NCBI RefSeq assembly: GCF_000170895.1
Contig: NZ_ABCS01000009.1
Span: 96,198-160,197, forward strand
Direction of reading: 5' to 3'
Origin: Plesiocystis pacifica SIR-1
GTDB taxonomy: Bacteria; Myxococcota_A; Polyangia; Nannocystales; Nannocystaceae
DNA: 64,000 bases
Part shown: in pieces, positions 16,873-24,835 of the stretch
How the letters are laid out: the number at the start of each line of letters is the position of its first letter
Position numbering within the stretch: the first letter of the stretch is position 1
The notes under the pieces: model-generated
The model's input: only the letters and a program-made list of their open reading frames with translations
Database searches by the model: none
Told to the model about the DNA's origin: nothing
Program-made: the position numbers and the translations under genes

Positions 16873-18036
16873 TCAGCCCTTCTTGCGCTTGGGCAGGGTG
16901 CCCGAGAGCTTGGCGATGATGCCCATCATGATCTCGTCCGCGCCGCCGCCGATCGCGACCAGGCGAGCGTCGCGGTAGGCCCGGTTGATCGGGGTCTCCA
17001 TCATGTAGCCCATGCCGCCGTGGAACTGCACGCACCAGTCGCCGACCTCGCGGCACAGCCGGCCGCTCTTGAGCTTGCACATCGAGGCCAGCTTGGTGAC
17101 GTCCTTGCCGCTGACGTAGAGCTCGGTCGCTCGGTAGACCAGGGCGCGCAGGGCCTCGAGCTCGGTCTCGAGCTCGGCGAGCTTGAAGTGCACCCACTGG
17201 TTGTCGAGGATGGATTGGCCAAAGGCCTTGCGCTGGCGCGTGTACTCGACGGTCATCTCGAGCATGCGCTCGATGGAGCGGACCGAGTTGGCCGCGCCCC
17301 ACAGCCGCTCCTCCTGGAACTGCATCATCTGGTAGACGAAGCCGAAGCCCTCCTGGCCGATGACGTAGCGCTGGGGCACGCGCACGTCCTCGAAGAAGAT
17401 CTGCGCCGTGTCCGAGGCGCGCATGCCCAGCTTGTCGAGCTTGGTCGAGCGGTCGACCCCCTTTGCGTCCATGGGGATGATGACCAGGCTCTTGGACTTG
17501 TGCGGGGCCACGCCCTCGACGGTGTTGACCAGGGTGCACATCCAGTCGGCCTGGAAGCCGTTGGTGATCCACATCTTGCCGCCGTTGATGACGAAGTCGT
17601 CGCCGTCGCGGCGGGCGTGGGTCTTGGTCGAGGCCACGTCCGAGCCGGCCCCGACCTCGGACACGCCGATGCAGCCGACCAGGTCGCCAGCGATGCTCGG
17701 CTCGAGGAACTCCTTGCGCAGCTCGGCCGAGCCGAAGCGGGCCAGGGCAGGGGTGCACATGTCGGTCTGCACGCCGATCGCCAGGGGCACGCCGCCGCAG
17801 TCGATGTTGGCGAGCTCCTCGGCCATGGCGATGGTGTAGGAGTAGTCGAGGCCCGCGCCGCCGTGCTCCTCGGGGTACTTGAGGCCCAGCAGGCCCTGCT
17901 CGCCGAACAGCTTGAACACTTCGTGAGCCGGGAAGGCGCCGGCCTGCTCCCACTCCTCCACCCGAGGGTTGATGTGCTTTTCGATGATCTGATTGACGGT
18001 CTTGCGGATGAGCGCGTGCTCTTCGGTGAACTTCAT
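16873..18036 (-). CDS. Acyl-CoA dehydrogenase
   Basis: The 387-residue flavoprotein starts MKFTEEHALIRKTVNQIIEK. It carries the two family signatures: CIGVSEVGAGSDVASTKT (FAD/substrate, ~130-147) and the C-terminal QFHGGMGYMMETPINRAYRD with YGGGADEIM-type Glu in IGGGADEIMMG (~370). QRKAFGQSI is also typical. The base Glu sits at the position used by short- and medium-chain enzymes rather than at the alternative position of isovaleryl-CoA dehydrogenase; this is from reading, not alignment. It would catalyse the first oxidation in the pathway and donate electrons to ETF. It lies 49 bp after the carboxyltransferase stop. Confidence 0.93.
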   Translation of the reverse strand: MKFTEEHALIRKTVNQIIEKHINPRVEEWEQAGAFPAHEVFKLFGEQGLLGLKYPEEHGGAGLDYSYTIAMAEELANIDCGGVPLAIGVQTDMCTPALARFGSAELRKEFLEPSIAGDLVGCIGVSEVGAGSDVASTKTHARRDGDDFVINGGKMWITNGFQADWMCTLVNTVEGVAPHKSKSLVIIPMDAKGVDRSTKLDKLGMRASDTAQIFFEDVRVPQRYVIGQEGFGFVYQMMQFQEERLWGAANSVRSIERMLEMTVEYTRQRKAFGQSILDNQWVHFKLAELETELEALRALVYRATELYVSGKDVTKLASMCKLKSGRLCREVGDWCVQFHGGMGYMMETPINRAYRDARLVAIGGGADEIMMGIIAKLSGTLPKRKKG

Positions 18037-18085
18037 CGTGGACTCCTGACTGGGGCGTGGGGGGCCAAAAGAGAGGGAGCGGCGG

Positions 18086-19726
18086 CTAGAGGCGCGCGAC
18101 GCCGAAGGTGTTGGGCGAGAGGGTTCGAGACTGGGCTTCGCGGCAGGTCGCCAGGGCCATGGCCAGGACCTTGCGGCTGTCGCGGGGGTCGATGATGCCG
18201 TCGTCCCACAGCCTCGCCGTGGCGAACAGGGCGTTGGACTCGGACTCGATCCGCTTGACCAGGACCTCGCGCATCTTGGCGACGTTCTCGTCGCGGGCGG
18301 CACGAGCCGCGTCGTCGAGCAGGTGGTCCGTGGCGGCGAACTTGGCCTTGGTGATGATCTCCATGACCATGCCGATCTGCTCGGCGCCCATGACCGCGAC
18401 CTTGGAGTTGGGCCAGGCGAAGATGAAGCGCGGGTCGAAGGCCCGGCCGCACATGCCGTAGTTGCCCGCGCCGTAGCCCCCGCCGACGAGCAGGGTCAGC
18501 TGGGGCACGGTCGCGTTGGCCACGGCCTGGATCATCTTGGCGCCGTGCTTGACCGCGCCGCGCTGCTCCACGGCCTTGCCGACCATGTAGCCCGTGGTGT
18601 TCTGGAGGTAGAGGATCGGGATGTTCGACTGGCAGCACAGCTGGATGAACTGCGCGGCCTTGCACGAGCCCTCGGGCATGATCGGGCCGGCGTTGGCGAT
18701 GATGCCGACGCCGTGGCCCTCGATGGCCGCGTGGCCGCAGACCGTGTCGCTGCCCCAGCGGGCCTTGAACTCGAGGAAGTCCGAGCCGTCGACCAGGCGG
18801 GCGATGAGCTCGCGGATGTCCCAGGGGATGCGCGGGTCAGGCGGGACCAGGCCACACAATTCTTCGGCGTCGTAGCGCGGGGGCGCGAAGCTCCGGGGCG
18901 CGCTCGGCTGGCCGTCGCTGTCCCAGTCGAGCTTGGCGAGGAGCTCCCGGGCCAGGGCGATGCCGTGGGCGTCGTCCTCGGCGACGTACTCGGCCAGGCC
19001 CGAGGTCTCGGCGTGCATGGCCGCGCCGCCGAGCTCCTCGTCGCTCGCTTCTTCACCAATGGCGGCTTTGACCAGGGGCGGGCCGGCGAGGAAGACCTTG
19101 GCCCGGTCGCGGACCATGATCACGTAGTCGCTCAGGCCCGGCAGGTAGGCGCCGCCGGCCGTCGACGAGCCGTGGACCACGGTGAGCTGCGGCAGGCCCA
19201 TGGCCGAGGCCCGCGCCATGTTGCAGAACACCTTGCCGCCCTCGACGAAGAGCTCGCTTTGGTAGTTGAGGTTGGCCCCGCCGCTCTCGACCATGGAGAT
19301 CGAGGGCAGCTTGTTCTCGACGGCGATGCGCTGGGCCCGGAGGCTCTTTTGCAGGCCCATGGGGGCGATCGAGCCGCCCTTGATGGCGCTGTCGTTGGCC
19401 GTGACCATGCAGCGCACCCCGGACACGAAGCCGACGCCCGTGATGTTGCCGCCGCCCAGGGTGTCCTTGCGGCCGTTGTCGTCGTGCATCTTGAACCCGG
19501 CGAGGGTCGAGAGCTCGAGGAAGGGGCTGCCGGGGTCGAGGAGCCGAGCGACGCGCTCGCGCGGGGTCAGCTGGCCGCGCTTTTCGAACTTCTTGCGCTT
19601 GGCCTCGCCGTGGGCGGCGACCTTGGCCTCGAGGGCGCGGAAGGCCTCGACGAGGGCGAGCATTTCGGCGCGCTGGGCCTGGTAGGCCTCGCCGCGCGTG
19701 TCGAGGGTGCTGCGCAGGACCGCCAT
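18086..19726 (-). CDS. Acyl-CoA carboxylase beta subunit (carboxyltransferase)
   Basis: The 546-residue protein fits LiuB/AtuC: RERVARLLDPGSPFLELS near the N-terminus, VTANDSAIKGGSIAPMGLQK, MVESGGANLN, and in the C-terminal half the two conserved oxyanion glycine regions GSSTAGGAYLPGLSDY and LLVGGGYGAGNYGMCGRAF. NTTGYMVGKAVEQRGAVKHG is characteristic of methylcrotonyl-/geranyl-CoA carboxylases rather than propionyl-CoA carboxylases. It transfers carboxylate from biotin on the alpha subunit to the acyl-CoA. Its ATG shares one base with the SDR stop (TGATG at 19724-19728), so the two are translationally coupled. Confidence 0.94.
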   Translation of the reverse strand: MAVLRSTLDTRGEAYQAQRAEMLALVEAFRALEAKVAAHGEAKRKKFEKRGQLTPRERVARLLDPGSPFLELSTLAGFKMHDDNGRKDTLGGGNITGVGFVSGVRCMVTANDSAIKGGSIAPMGLQKSLRAQRIAVENKLPSISMVESGGANLNYQSELFVEGGKVFCNMARASAMGLPQLTVVHGSSTAGGAYLPGLSDYVIMVRDRAKVFLAGPPLVKAAIGEEASDEELGGAAMHAETSGLAEYVAEDDAHGIALARELLAKLDWDSDGQPSAPRSFAPPRYDAEELCGLVPPDPRIPWDIRELIARLVDGSDFLEFKARWGSDTVCGHAAIEGHGVGIIANAGPIMPEGSCKAAQFIQLCCQSNIPILYLQNTTGYMVGKAVEQRGAVKHGAKMIQAVANATVPQLTLLVGGGYGAGNYGMCGRAFDPRFIFAWPNSKVAVMGAEQIGMVMEIITKAKFAATDHLLDDAARAARDENVAKMREVLVKRIESESNALFATARLWDDGIIDPRDSRKVLAMALATCREAQSRTLSPNTFGVARL

Positions 19727-20664
19727 CAGCCGGCCTCCCCTTCGCCCGCCTCGTTGATCGGCAGCCCGGCGAGCTTCGAGAGGTCCGCGGACAGGGTGTT
19801 GCGGTGAAAGCCCGCGAAGGCCTTGGACTTGTCGTGGTCGGGCATCGGCCAGTGGTGGGGCATGAGCGGCGCGCCGCCGTCGACTTGCAAGGTCGCGCCG
19901 TTGATGAAGGCCGCGGCCGGGGACAGCAAAAAGCAGATCGCCGCGGACACCTCGGCCTCGCTGCCCAGGCGCTTGAGGGGCACGGCCTTGGCGAGCATGG
20001 GGATCATCGCCCGGACCGCGTCGGGGTAGGTCTCCATGCCCGAGCTGGCGATCCACCCGGGCTGGATGGCGTTGACGCGCACGCCGGACTTGGCCCACTC
20101 GAGGGCCGCGGTCTGGGTCAGGTTGACCATGCCGGCCCGCGCCGCGCCGGAGTGGCCCATGCCGGGCATGCCGTTGCGCATGTCGGCGACGATGTTGACG
20201 ATGGCCCCGCCGTGCTTGCGTAGGTGCTGGCTGTAGAGCTCTCGGGCCATCAAGAAGCCGCCGACCAAGTTGGTGCGCACGACGGTCTCGAAGCCCTTTT
20301 GGTTGATGGCCTCGAGGGGCGCGGGGTACTGGCCGCCGGCGTTGTTGACCAGGCCGTGGACGCGGCCCCGACTTTGACCTTGGCCATGCTCGGCCCGGTC
20401 CGCGAGGATCGCCTTGATGGTGTCGCGGACCCCGGCCTCATCGCGGATGTCCTGAGCGTGGAAGCTGACCGATCCGTCGTCTGCTTGGATCTCGGCGGCG
20501 ACGGTCTCGAGCTTGGCGACCTTGCGCCCGAGCAAGACCACGTGGGCGCCGAGGCTGGCGAGCTCGTGGGCGGTGGCTCGGCCGATGCCGCTGCCGCCCC
20601 CGGTCACGATGAAGGTCTGATCGGCGAAGAGCTTGGGGTGAAAGATGGAGCGGTAGTGGCTCAT
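19726..20664 (-). CDS. SDR-family oxidoreductase (AtuG-like)
   Basis: The 312-residue short-chain dehydrogenase has the Rossmann motif IVTGGGSGIGRATA (~18-31), NNAG (~107), a catalytic region NIVADMRNGMPGMGHSGAAR, and PGW after the active site. In place of the usual Tyr-x-x-x-Lys I read HSGAARAGM, as in the AtuG/citronellol-pathway SDRs, so a canonical YxxxK is missing. From memory the start MSHYRSIFHPKLFADQTFIV resembles AtuG. This is the main hint that the operon could act on acyclic terpenoids instead of leucine. Its ATG overlaps the TetR gene stop by 4 bp. Confidence 0.88.
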   Translation of the reverse strand: MSHYRSIFHPKLFADQTFIVTGGGSGIGRATAHELASLGAHVVLLGRKVAKLETVAAEIQADDGSVSFHAQDIRDEAGVRDTIKAILADRAEHGQGQSRGRVHGLVNNAGGQYPAPLEAINQKGFETVVRTNLVGGFLMARELYSQHLRKHGGAIVNIVADMRNGMPGMGHSGAARAGMVNLTQTAALEWAKSGVRVNAIQPGWIASSGMETYPDAVRAMIPMLAKAVPLKRLGSEAEVSAAICFLLSPAAAFINGATLQVDGGAPLMPHHWPMPDHDKSKAFAGFHRNTLSADLSKLAGLPINEAGEGEAG

Positions 20665-21353
20665 GGGGATGCCGTCGTGGGTTGGGAGGAGGCGGGCAGG
20701 GGGACGAGCTCGTCGACGCGGGCGGGGCTCGAGCCGAGGCCGCGGAGCAAAAAGCGGGTCGCGTGGGCGAGGGTCTGGGCCGGGGGCGCGGGGCGTTGCC
20801 AGACCAGGGACTCGAACAGGAGATCGTCGAGCAGGGCGAGGGCGAGGTGGGCCGCCATGTGCGGATCGTCCAGGGAGAAGCTCCCGTCGGTCCGCCCCTC
20901 GGCGAGCAGCTGGGTCAGCGGGCGCGAGAGGGTCTCGCGGCCCTCGGACCAGATCCGCTCGACCTCCTCGGACGAGCTCGCCTGGCGCAGGACCCGGACC
21001 ATGGGGACGTGCTCGGCCATGGTCGCGTGGATCCGGGCCAGACCCCGCGCGAGGCGCACGTCGGCGGGCTGGCTGCGGTCCGTGGCGCTCTCGTCGAAGG
21101 CCGCGAGGTAGTGCTGGAGGACCTCGCCGCGCAGGTAGGGCAGCAGGGCCTGCTTGCCCTTGAAGTACAGGTAGAAGGTCCCTTGGGCCACGCCGACCTC
21201 GCGGACGATGGCGGACACGCTGGTCTGTTCGAAGCCCCGCTCGAGGAACAGGCGCTTGGCCGTGGCGAGGATCTGTCGCCGCCGGCTGACCTTCTTGGGC
21301 TCGGCGGGGTCTGCGTGACCTGCGCCAAGCTCAACTGACTGACTGTCAGTCAC
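20661..21353 (-). CDS. TetR-family transcriptional regulator
   Basis: The 230-residue protein has a TetR N-terminal HTH: RRRQILATAKRLFLERGFEQ followed by TSVSAIVREVGVAQGTFYLY and FKGKQALL (residues ~25-75). The ligand domain after it is helical and variable. Start choice: the GTG at 21353 is the nearest plausible start; a TTG at 21407 would add 18 unconserved residues. A 17-bp palindrome (21336-21352) lies on the first codons, so the regulator probably binds its own start region and represses the eight genes that follow. The ligand is likely an acyl-CoA or acid of the pathway (inference). Confidence 0.88.
   Translation of the reverse strand: MTDSQSVELGAGHADPAEPKKVSRRRQILATAKRLFLERGFEQTSVSAIVREVGVAQGTFYLYFKGKQALLPYLRGEVLQHYLAAFDESATDRSQPADVRLARGLARIHATMAEHVPMVRVLRQASSSEEVERIWSEGRETLSRPLTQLLAEGRTDGSFSLDDPHMAAHLALALLDDLLFESLVWQRPAPPAQTLAHATRFLLRGLGSSPARVDELVPLPASSQPTTASP
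21336..21352. promoter_or_regulatory. 17-bp palindrome at the TetR start codon, probable operator
   Basis: TGACTGAC (21336-21343) and GTCAGTCA (21345-21352) are perfect inverted halves around one central base. The length and symmetry suit a TetR dimer. The site overlaps the GTG start codon (21351-21353) of the adjacent TetR gene by two bases and lies 131 bp from the divergent small gene at 21484. It is the only strong dyad in the gap. Binding here would block transcription or translation of the whole nine-gene minus-strand unit. Confidence 0.75.
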
Positions 21354-21483
21354 CTCGGGGAGAGTGCCGATCCCGCGGGGGGATGTCAACGGTGTTCCGG
21401 GCCTCAATCCGCCCGTCGAGGGCGCCGATGGCGGAGCACTCTGCGCTCTTCACAGCCCCGAGCGCTCCGCTACACTCCGCCCG

Positions 21484-21645
21484 ATGGCGGCTGCCAAGTA
21501 CGACCCCAACCTCGAGCTCAACCCCTCCAAGATGATCCTGGCCACGGTCATCTTCGTCGCGCTCGGCATCGGCACCGTCGGCATGATCGTCTTTGACCTC
21601 GTGCCCACCGGCACCAACTCGGGCGCCGAAGCGGCGGCCGAGTGA
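21484..21645 (+). CDS. Small single-span membrane protein
   Basis: The 53-residue protein starts MAAAKYDPNLELNPSKM and has one transmembrane segment (ILATVIFVALGIGTVGMIVF, residues ~18-37) with a short, acidic, Ala-rich tail. I do not recognise it. Its TGA overlaps the GTG start of the next lipoprotein gene (GTGA, 21642-21645), which supports real translation. It is divergent from the TetR gene. Confidence 0.7.
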   Translation: MAAAKYDPNLELNPSKMILATVIFVALGIGTVGMIVFDLVPTGTNSGAEAAAE

Positions 21646-22100
21646 GCTCCCGGCCGAGCTGGGCGCTGTGCGTGATGCTGGCCGGGCTGGTCGGCGTCGC
21701 GGCGTGCAAGAACGACAAGGGCCCGGGCGACGTGCCCAAGGGCGACGCGGCTGGTTCGCCGGGCTCGACCCCGGTCGTCGAAGATCCCGGCGTCGAGCCG
21801 GACGCCCAGCCGATGATCCCCGACAGCGAGCCCGAGCCAGCCGCGGAGGCGGGCGGCGAGGCGGAGCCGGCCATCGACACGACCACCACCGTCGTCGTCG
21901 GCGACGCGCCCTGCAAGGACGACTCGGACTGCGTGCCGGCGACTTGCTGCCACCCCACGGCGTGCACCAACCCCCACGACGCGCCGGACTGCTCGGCCAC
22001 GAGCTGCACCATGAGCTGCGAGATCGGGACCCTCGACTGCTTCGGCGGGTGCCTGTGCCAGGACGGCAAGTGTGCCGCCAAGCAGTGGACGCCCTCCTGA
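21642..22100 (+). CDS. Cys-rich lipoprotein
   Basis: The 152-residue protein has a lipoprotein signal peptide (LCVMLAGLVGVAACKND, lipobox Cys ~22), an acidic/Pro linker, and a compact C-terminal domain with many Cys: CKDDSDCVPATCC, CTNP, CSATSCTMSCE, CFGGCLCQDGKC. The spacing suggests several disulphides and a small extracellular fold, as seen in other secreted myxobacterial proteins. The function is unknown. The GTG start overlaps the stop of the small membrane protein gene, so the two are coupled. Confidence 0.82.
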   Translation: MSSRPSWALCVMLAGLVGVAACKNDKGPGDVPKGDAAGSPGSTPVVEDPGVEPDAQPMIPDSEPEPAAEAGGEAEPAIDTTTTVVVGDAPCKDDSDCVPATCCHPTACTNPHDAPDCSATSCTMSCEIGTLDCFGGCLCQDGKCAAKQWTPS

Positions 22101-22148
22101 GAATCCAAATCTAGCTGACGCCGAGCTGGATCTGCGACACTGGGTCCC

Positions 22149-23012
22149 GTGAGCGAGGCCCGGACCATCGGCGGCTACACCCTCGGCGAGCGCCTGGGGG
22201 AGGGCCACGGCGGCTCGGTGCACGCGGCGGAGAAGGACGGCGAGGCCGTGGCCCTGCGCCTGCTCGGCGAGCGCCTCGACGGGCCTCGGGCCCGAGAGGC
22301 GCGGATCCTCGCCCGGCGCATCCACCCTTGCGTGGCGCGCCTGCTCGACAGCGGCCTCGACGAGGCCTGCACCGACCACGGCGAGGCGGGCACGGCCTAC
22401 CTGGTCACCGAGCTGTGCACCGGCCCCTCCCTCGACGCCTGGCTGCGCGCGAAGCCCCGGGACTGGCGGGCGATCGTGTCGGTGTTCGTGGACGTAGGCG
22501 AGGGCTTGGCCGTCGCGCATGTCCGCGGCCTCACCCATCGCAACTTCAAGGCCGGCAACGTGCTCTTTGCGACCGAGGCCGACGCCGAGGACGAGGACGC
22601 CCGGCCGCGCATCGTCGACTTCGCCCTGCCGCACATCCCCGAAGACGCGGCGCCGGGCCACCTCGCGCCGGAGCTCGGCTCCGGCAAGCCGGCGACGGCC
22701 GCGAGCGATCAGTACGCCTACGCCTCGGCGCTCTTGCAGGCCCTCGACGGCAAGACCACGCGGCTGACCGGGGGCAAGCCGACGGACGCGATCCTGGATC
22801 CGCTCATGCGGGCCCTGGCGACGAACCCGGGCAAGCGCTGGGGGGACCTGCACGACCTGGTCGCGAAGCTGCGGCGGGCGATCGGGGAGGAGACGGAGGT
22901 GGTCGCGAAGGAGGATGAGGCGGCGCCGAACCGGCGGCGGGTGTGGTTGTTGTTGGGGTTGTTGATCGCGGCGGCGACCATGGCCGGTGGCGCGTTCGCG
23001 GGGTGGTATTGA
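22149..23012 (+). CDS. Membrane-anchored pseudokinase (Hanks-type fold)
   Basis: The 287-residue protein is laid out as a Ser/Thr kinase: a glycine loop LGEGHGGSVH (~15-24), a beta3 strand AVALRLL, a catalytic-loop equivalent THRNFKAGNVLF (~128-139), and VDFALP in place of DFG. Three catalytic positions deviate. The beta3 Lys is Arg, the HRD Asp is Asn, and DFG is DFA. ATP hydrolysis or phosphotransfer is therefore unlikely. The C-terminus has one membrane segment (WLLLGLLIAAATMAGGAF, ~265-282). It probably acts as a scaffold or receptor. The GTG start at 22149 fits the beginning of the kinase fold. Confidence 0.82.
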   Translation: MSEARTIGGYTLGERLGEGHGGSVHAAEKDGEAVALRLLGERLDGPRAREARILARRIHPCVARLLDSGLDEACTDHGEAGTAYLVTELCTGPSLDAWLRAKPRDWRAIVSVFVDVGEGLAVAHVRGLTHRNFKAGNVLFATEADAEDEDARPRIVDFALPHIPEDAAPGHLAPELGSGKPATAASDQYAYASALLQALDGKTTRLTGGKPTDAILDPLMRALATNPGKRWGDLHDLVAKLRRAIGEETEVVAKEDEAAPNRRRVWLLLGLLIAAATMAGGAFAGWY

Positions 23013-23093
23013 GCCAGACCACCTCCACTCCGGATAGTCTGGTCCCGATCTCACGCACACGCAGGTACTCGAGAGGCCTACGACAAGCCTCCC

Positions 23094-23741
23094 ATGAACA
23101 TCTTCCGGTCCGCAACACTCACTCTTGCTTTGTCATGCCTCTCCATGGCCGCCTGTGGGCCGGATCTCAAGGAGGGGCCGGATGGTGACCCTTGCACGGA
23201 TGCTTGCTTGGTAGGAGAAAGCGCAGTTCTCTGCGAATTGAACGCTGGCAACATTCAAATTCTGTGTGCGCCCAGCGTCGCGGTCGCGTCCTTGTCCTGC
23301 TCCGAAGCGGGGGGTGTCGCCAAAGCGGTTGACGTATGTCCTCTGGGTGGAGGGGACGATGAAGCAGGCGAGGGCGAAGACGGCTCTGAGCAGTCGAGTT
23401 GGAGCCCCTCCGAGCTCGTCGAACTCGACATCGAGTCGGGAGTCTTCGTGATCGACTTGGAGGCCCTAGAAGAGTTGAAGCGCGATCCAACGCCTTTGTT
23501 TCAAGAGAAGACCCACCTCGGTCTCGTCGAAGACGGTCGTTATCGGGTGACGCGCATGGGCCCCTTGGGAGCGGCGATGGGGTGGGAGGTCGGAGACGTC
23601 CTCATCACCCTCAACGGGTACGAGATCCGAGGCTTGGACAGCTTCTCGAATGTTCTGGAGCTCATCGAGGGAGAGTCCGAGTTTCAGCTCAACGGGATGC
23701 GCGGTGAAGAGGTCATGGTACTCTCGTATCGAGTCGAATGA
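23094..23741 (+). CDS. Lipoprotein with C-terminal PDZ-like domain
   Basis: The 215-residue protein has a lipoprotein signal (LALSCLSMAACGPD), a Cys-containing N-terminal region (CTDACLVGESAVLCEL), an acidic linker and a C-terminal PDZ-like domain. The region GLVEDGRYRVTRMGPLGAAM and VGDVLITLNGYEIRGLDSF recalls the PDZ of type II secretion GspC; the homology is inferred. Codon use is visibly less GC3-rich than in neighbours. Its stop overlaps the next gene's ATG by 4 bp (ATGA at 23738-23741). Confidence 0.75.
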   Translation: MNIFRSATLTLALSCLSMAACGPDLKEGPDGDPCTDACLVGESAVLCELNAGNIQILCAPSVAVASLSCSEAGGVAKAVDVCPLGGGDDEAGEGEDGSEQSSWSPSELVELDIESGVFVIDLEALEELKRDPTPLFQEKTHLGLVEDGRYRVTRMGPLGAAMGWEVGDVLITLNGYEIRGLDSFSNVLELIEGESEFQLNGMRGEEVMVLSYRVE

Positions 23742-24835
23742 GCCCGCCGCCCCCTCAGCCTCGCTCGGGAAGGCCCTCGCGCGCGGGGGCCTTCGTCCGT
23801 GCTCTGGGAGCGATTGGCATCGTCGCCTCATGCTTGAGTTGCTCGGACGGGGCGCCCTTGGCGATCCGTTATGAGACCGAGCACCTACAGATCGGTACGG
23901 GCTTCGACTACCCTCTTTGCGCGGGAGATTTGGCCGCCTATGAGGCGCAAGTCGTGGGCTTGGAGTCGCTGCTCTCGACGACGGTCGACGAGCCGATCAC
24001 GGTCTATCTGTGGGAGGACGCGCCCTCGAGCTACTGCGGGGAGGGTCCGCAAGGCTGCTACAGCCCCGATGAGAACGCCATCTACACGACCTCCTTCGCG
24101 CTGGATCACGAGCTCGTCCACGCCGTCGTGTACGGGTTCGCGCGCCCCCCAGGCTTCTTTGATGAAGGGTCAGCCGAGGCCTTGCGGCGACGACGGCTCG
24201 TCAGCGTTCAGCAGCCCGACCCTCTCGCCAACTTCGAGCTCAGCGGTGGCGAGGTGGACTACGGCAGCGCGGGCTTGTTCATGCGCTGGCTCTGGGAGCG
24301 TTTTGGGGCCGAGGCCTTCATTGCAATCTTGAAGGATGAACGCCCGCCCCTCGAGGCTTTCGAGGCAGTCTACGGAATGAGCCCCGAAAGCGCGGAGGCG
24401 ATGTTCTTCGAGGAGCTCCCGTACGGCTATCCCCCGTTGACTAGCTGCGAGGTCGACCCTTTGCCCGCCGTCGACGAGGGCCGGTGGGAGGCGAGCGTTC
24501 GTCTGGACTGCGGAAGCGACGATGTCTACGGAGGAGACGGTGTGCGCGGGACGGCGCGGACAGTCACGCTCACCGAGGCTGGAGACTACGCTGTCAGCTT
24601 CGAGGGAGTCTCGGCGACGATTCGCCGCTGCGCCGACGAAATTCTGGAGCTTGCTCCCGAGGATGGAGACCCGGCTTGGGGCGACGTACCTCCGACGACG
24701 TCGACGATGCGAGCGGGCTATGTTCGCGCTCTGGAGCCATCGAACACCCTCACGCTCGTGCCAGGTCGGTACATGGTGTACGCCGTCGGCGCGCCCGAAC
24801 AGAGCGTGAGCATGGCGGTCGAGATGCTGCCCTAG
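23738..24835 (+). CDS. Secreted HExxH metallopeptidase-like protein
   Basis: The 365-residue protein has an N-terminal signal (IGIVASCLSCSDG, probably a lipobox). A gluzincin-type zinc motif follows: DHELVHAVVYG (HExxH, His ~129 and ~133), with FFDEGSAEAL ~15 residues later supplying the third ligand Glu. The C-terminal ~120 residues (from SCEVDPLPAV) look like a beta-sandwich. It would be a surface or periplasmic protease; substrate unknown. It is translationally coupled to the PDZ lipoprotein upstream and shares its lower GC3. Its stop codon (24833-24835) overlaps, in antisense, the stop of the convergent glycosidase gene. Confidence 0.8.
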   Translation: MSPPPPQPRSGRPSRAGAFVRALGAIGIVASCLSCSDGAPLAIRYETEHLQIGTGFDYPLCAGDLAAYEAQVVGLESLLSTTVDEPITVYLWEDAPSSYCGEGPQGCYSPDENAIYTTSFALDHELVHAVVYGFARPPGFFDEGSAEALRRRRLVSVQQPDPLANFELSGGEVDYGSAGLFMRWLWERFGAEAFIAILKDERPPLEAFEAVYGMSPESAEAMFFEELPYGYPPLTSCEVDPLPAVDEGRWEASVRLDCGSDDVYGGDGVRGTARTVTLTEAGDYAVSFEGVSATIRRCADEILELAPEDGDPAWGDVPPTTSTMRAGYVRALEPSNTLTLVPGRYMVYAVGAPEQSVSMAVEMLP

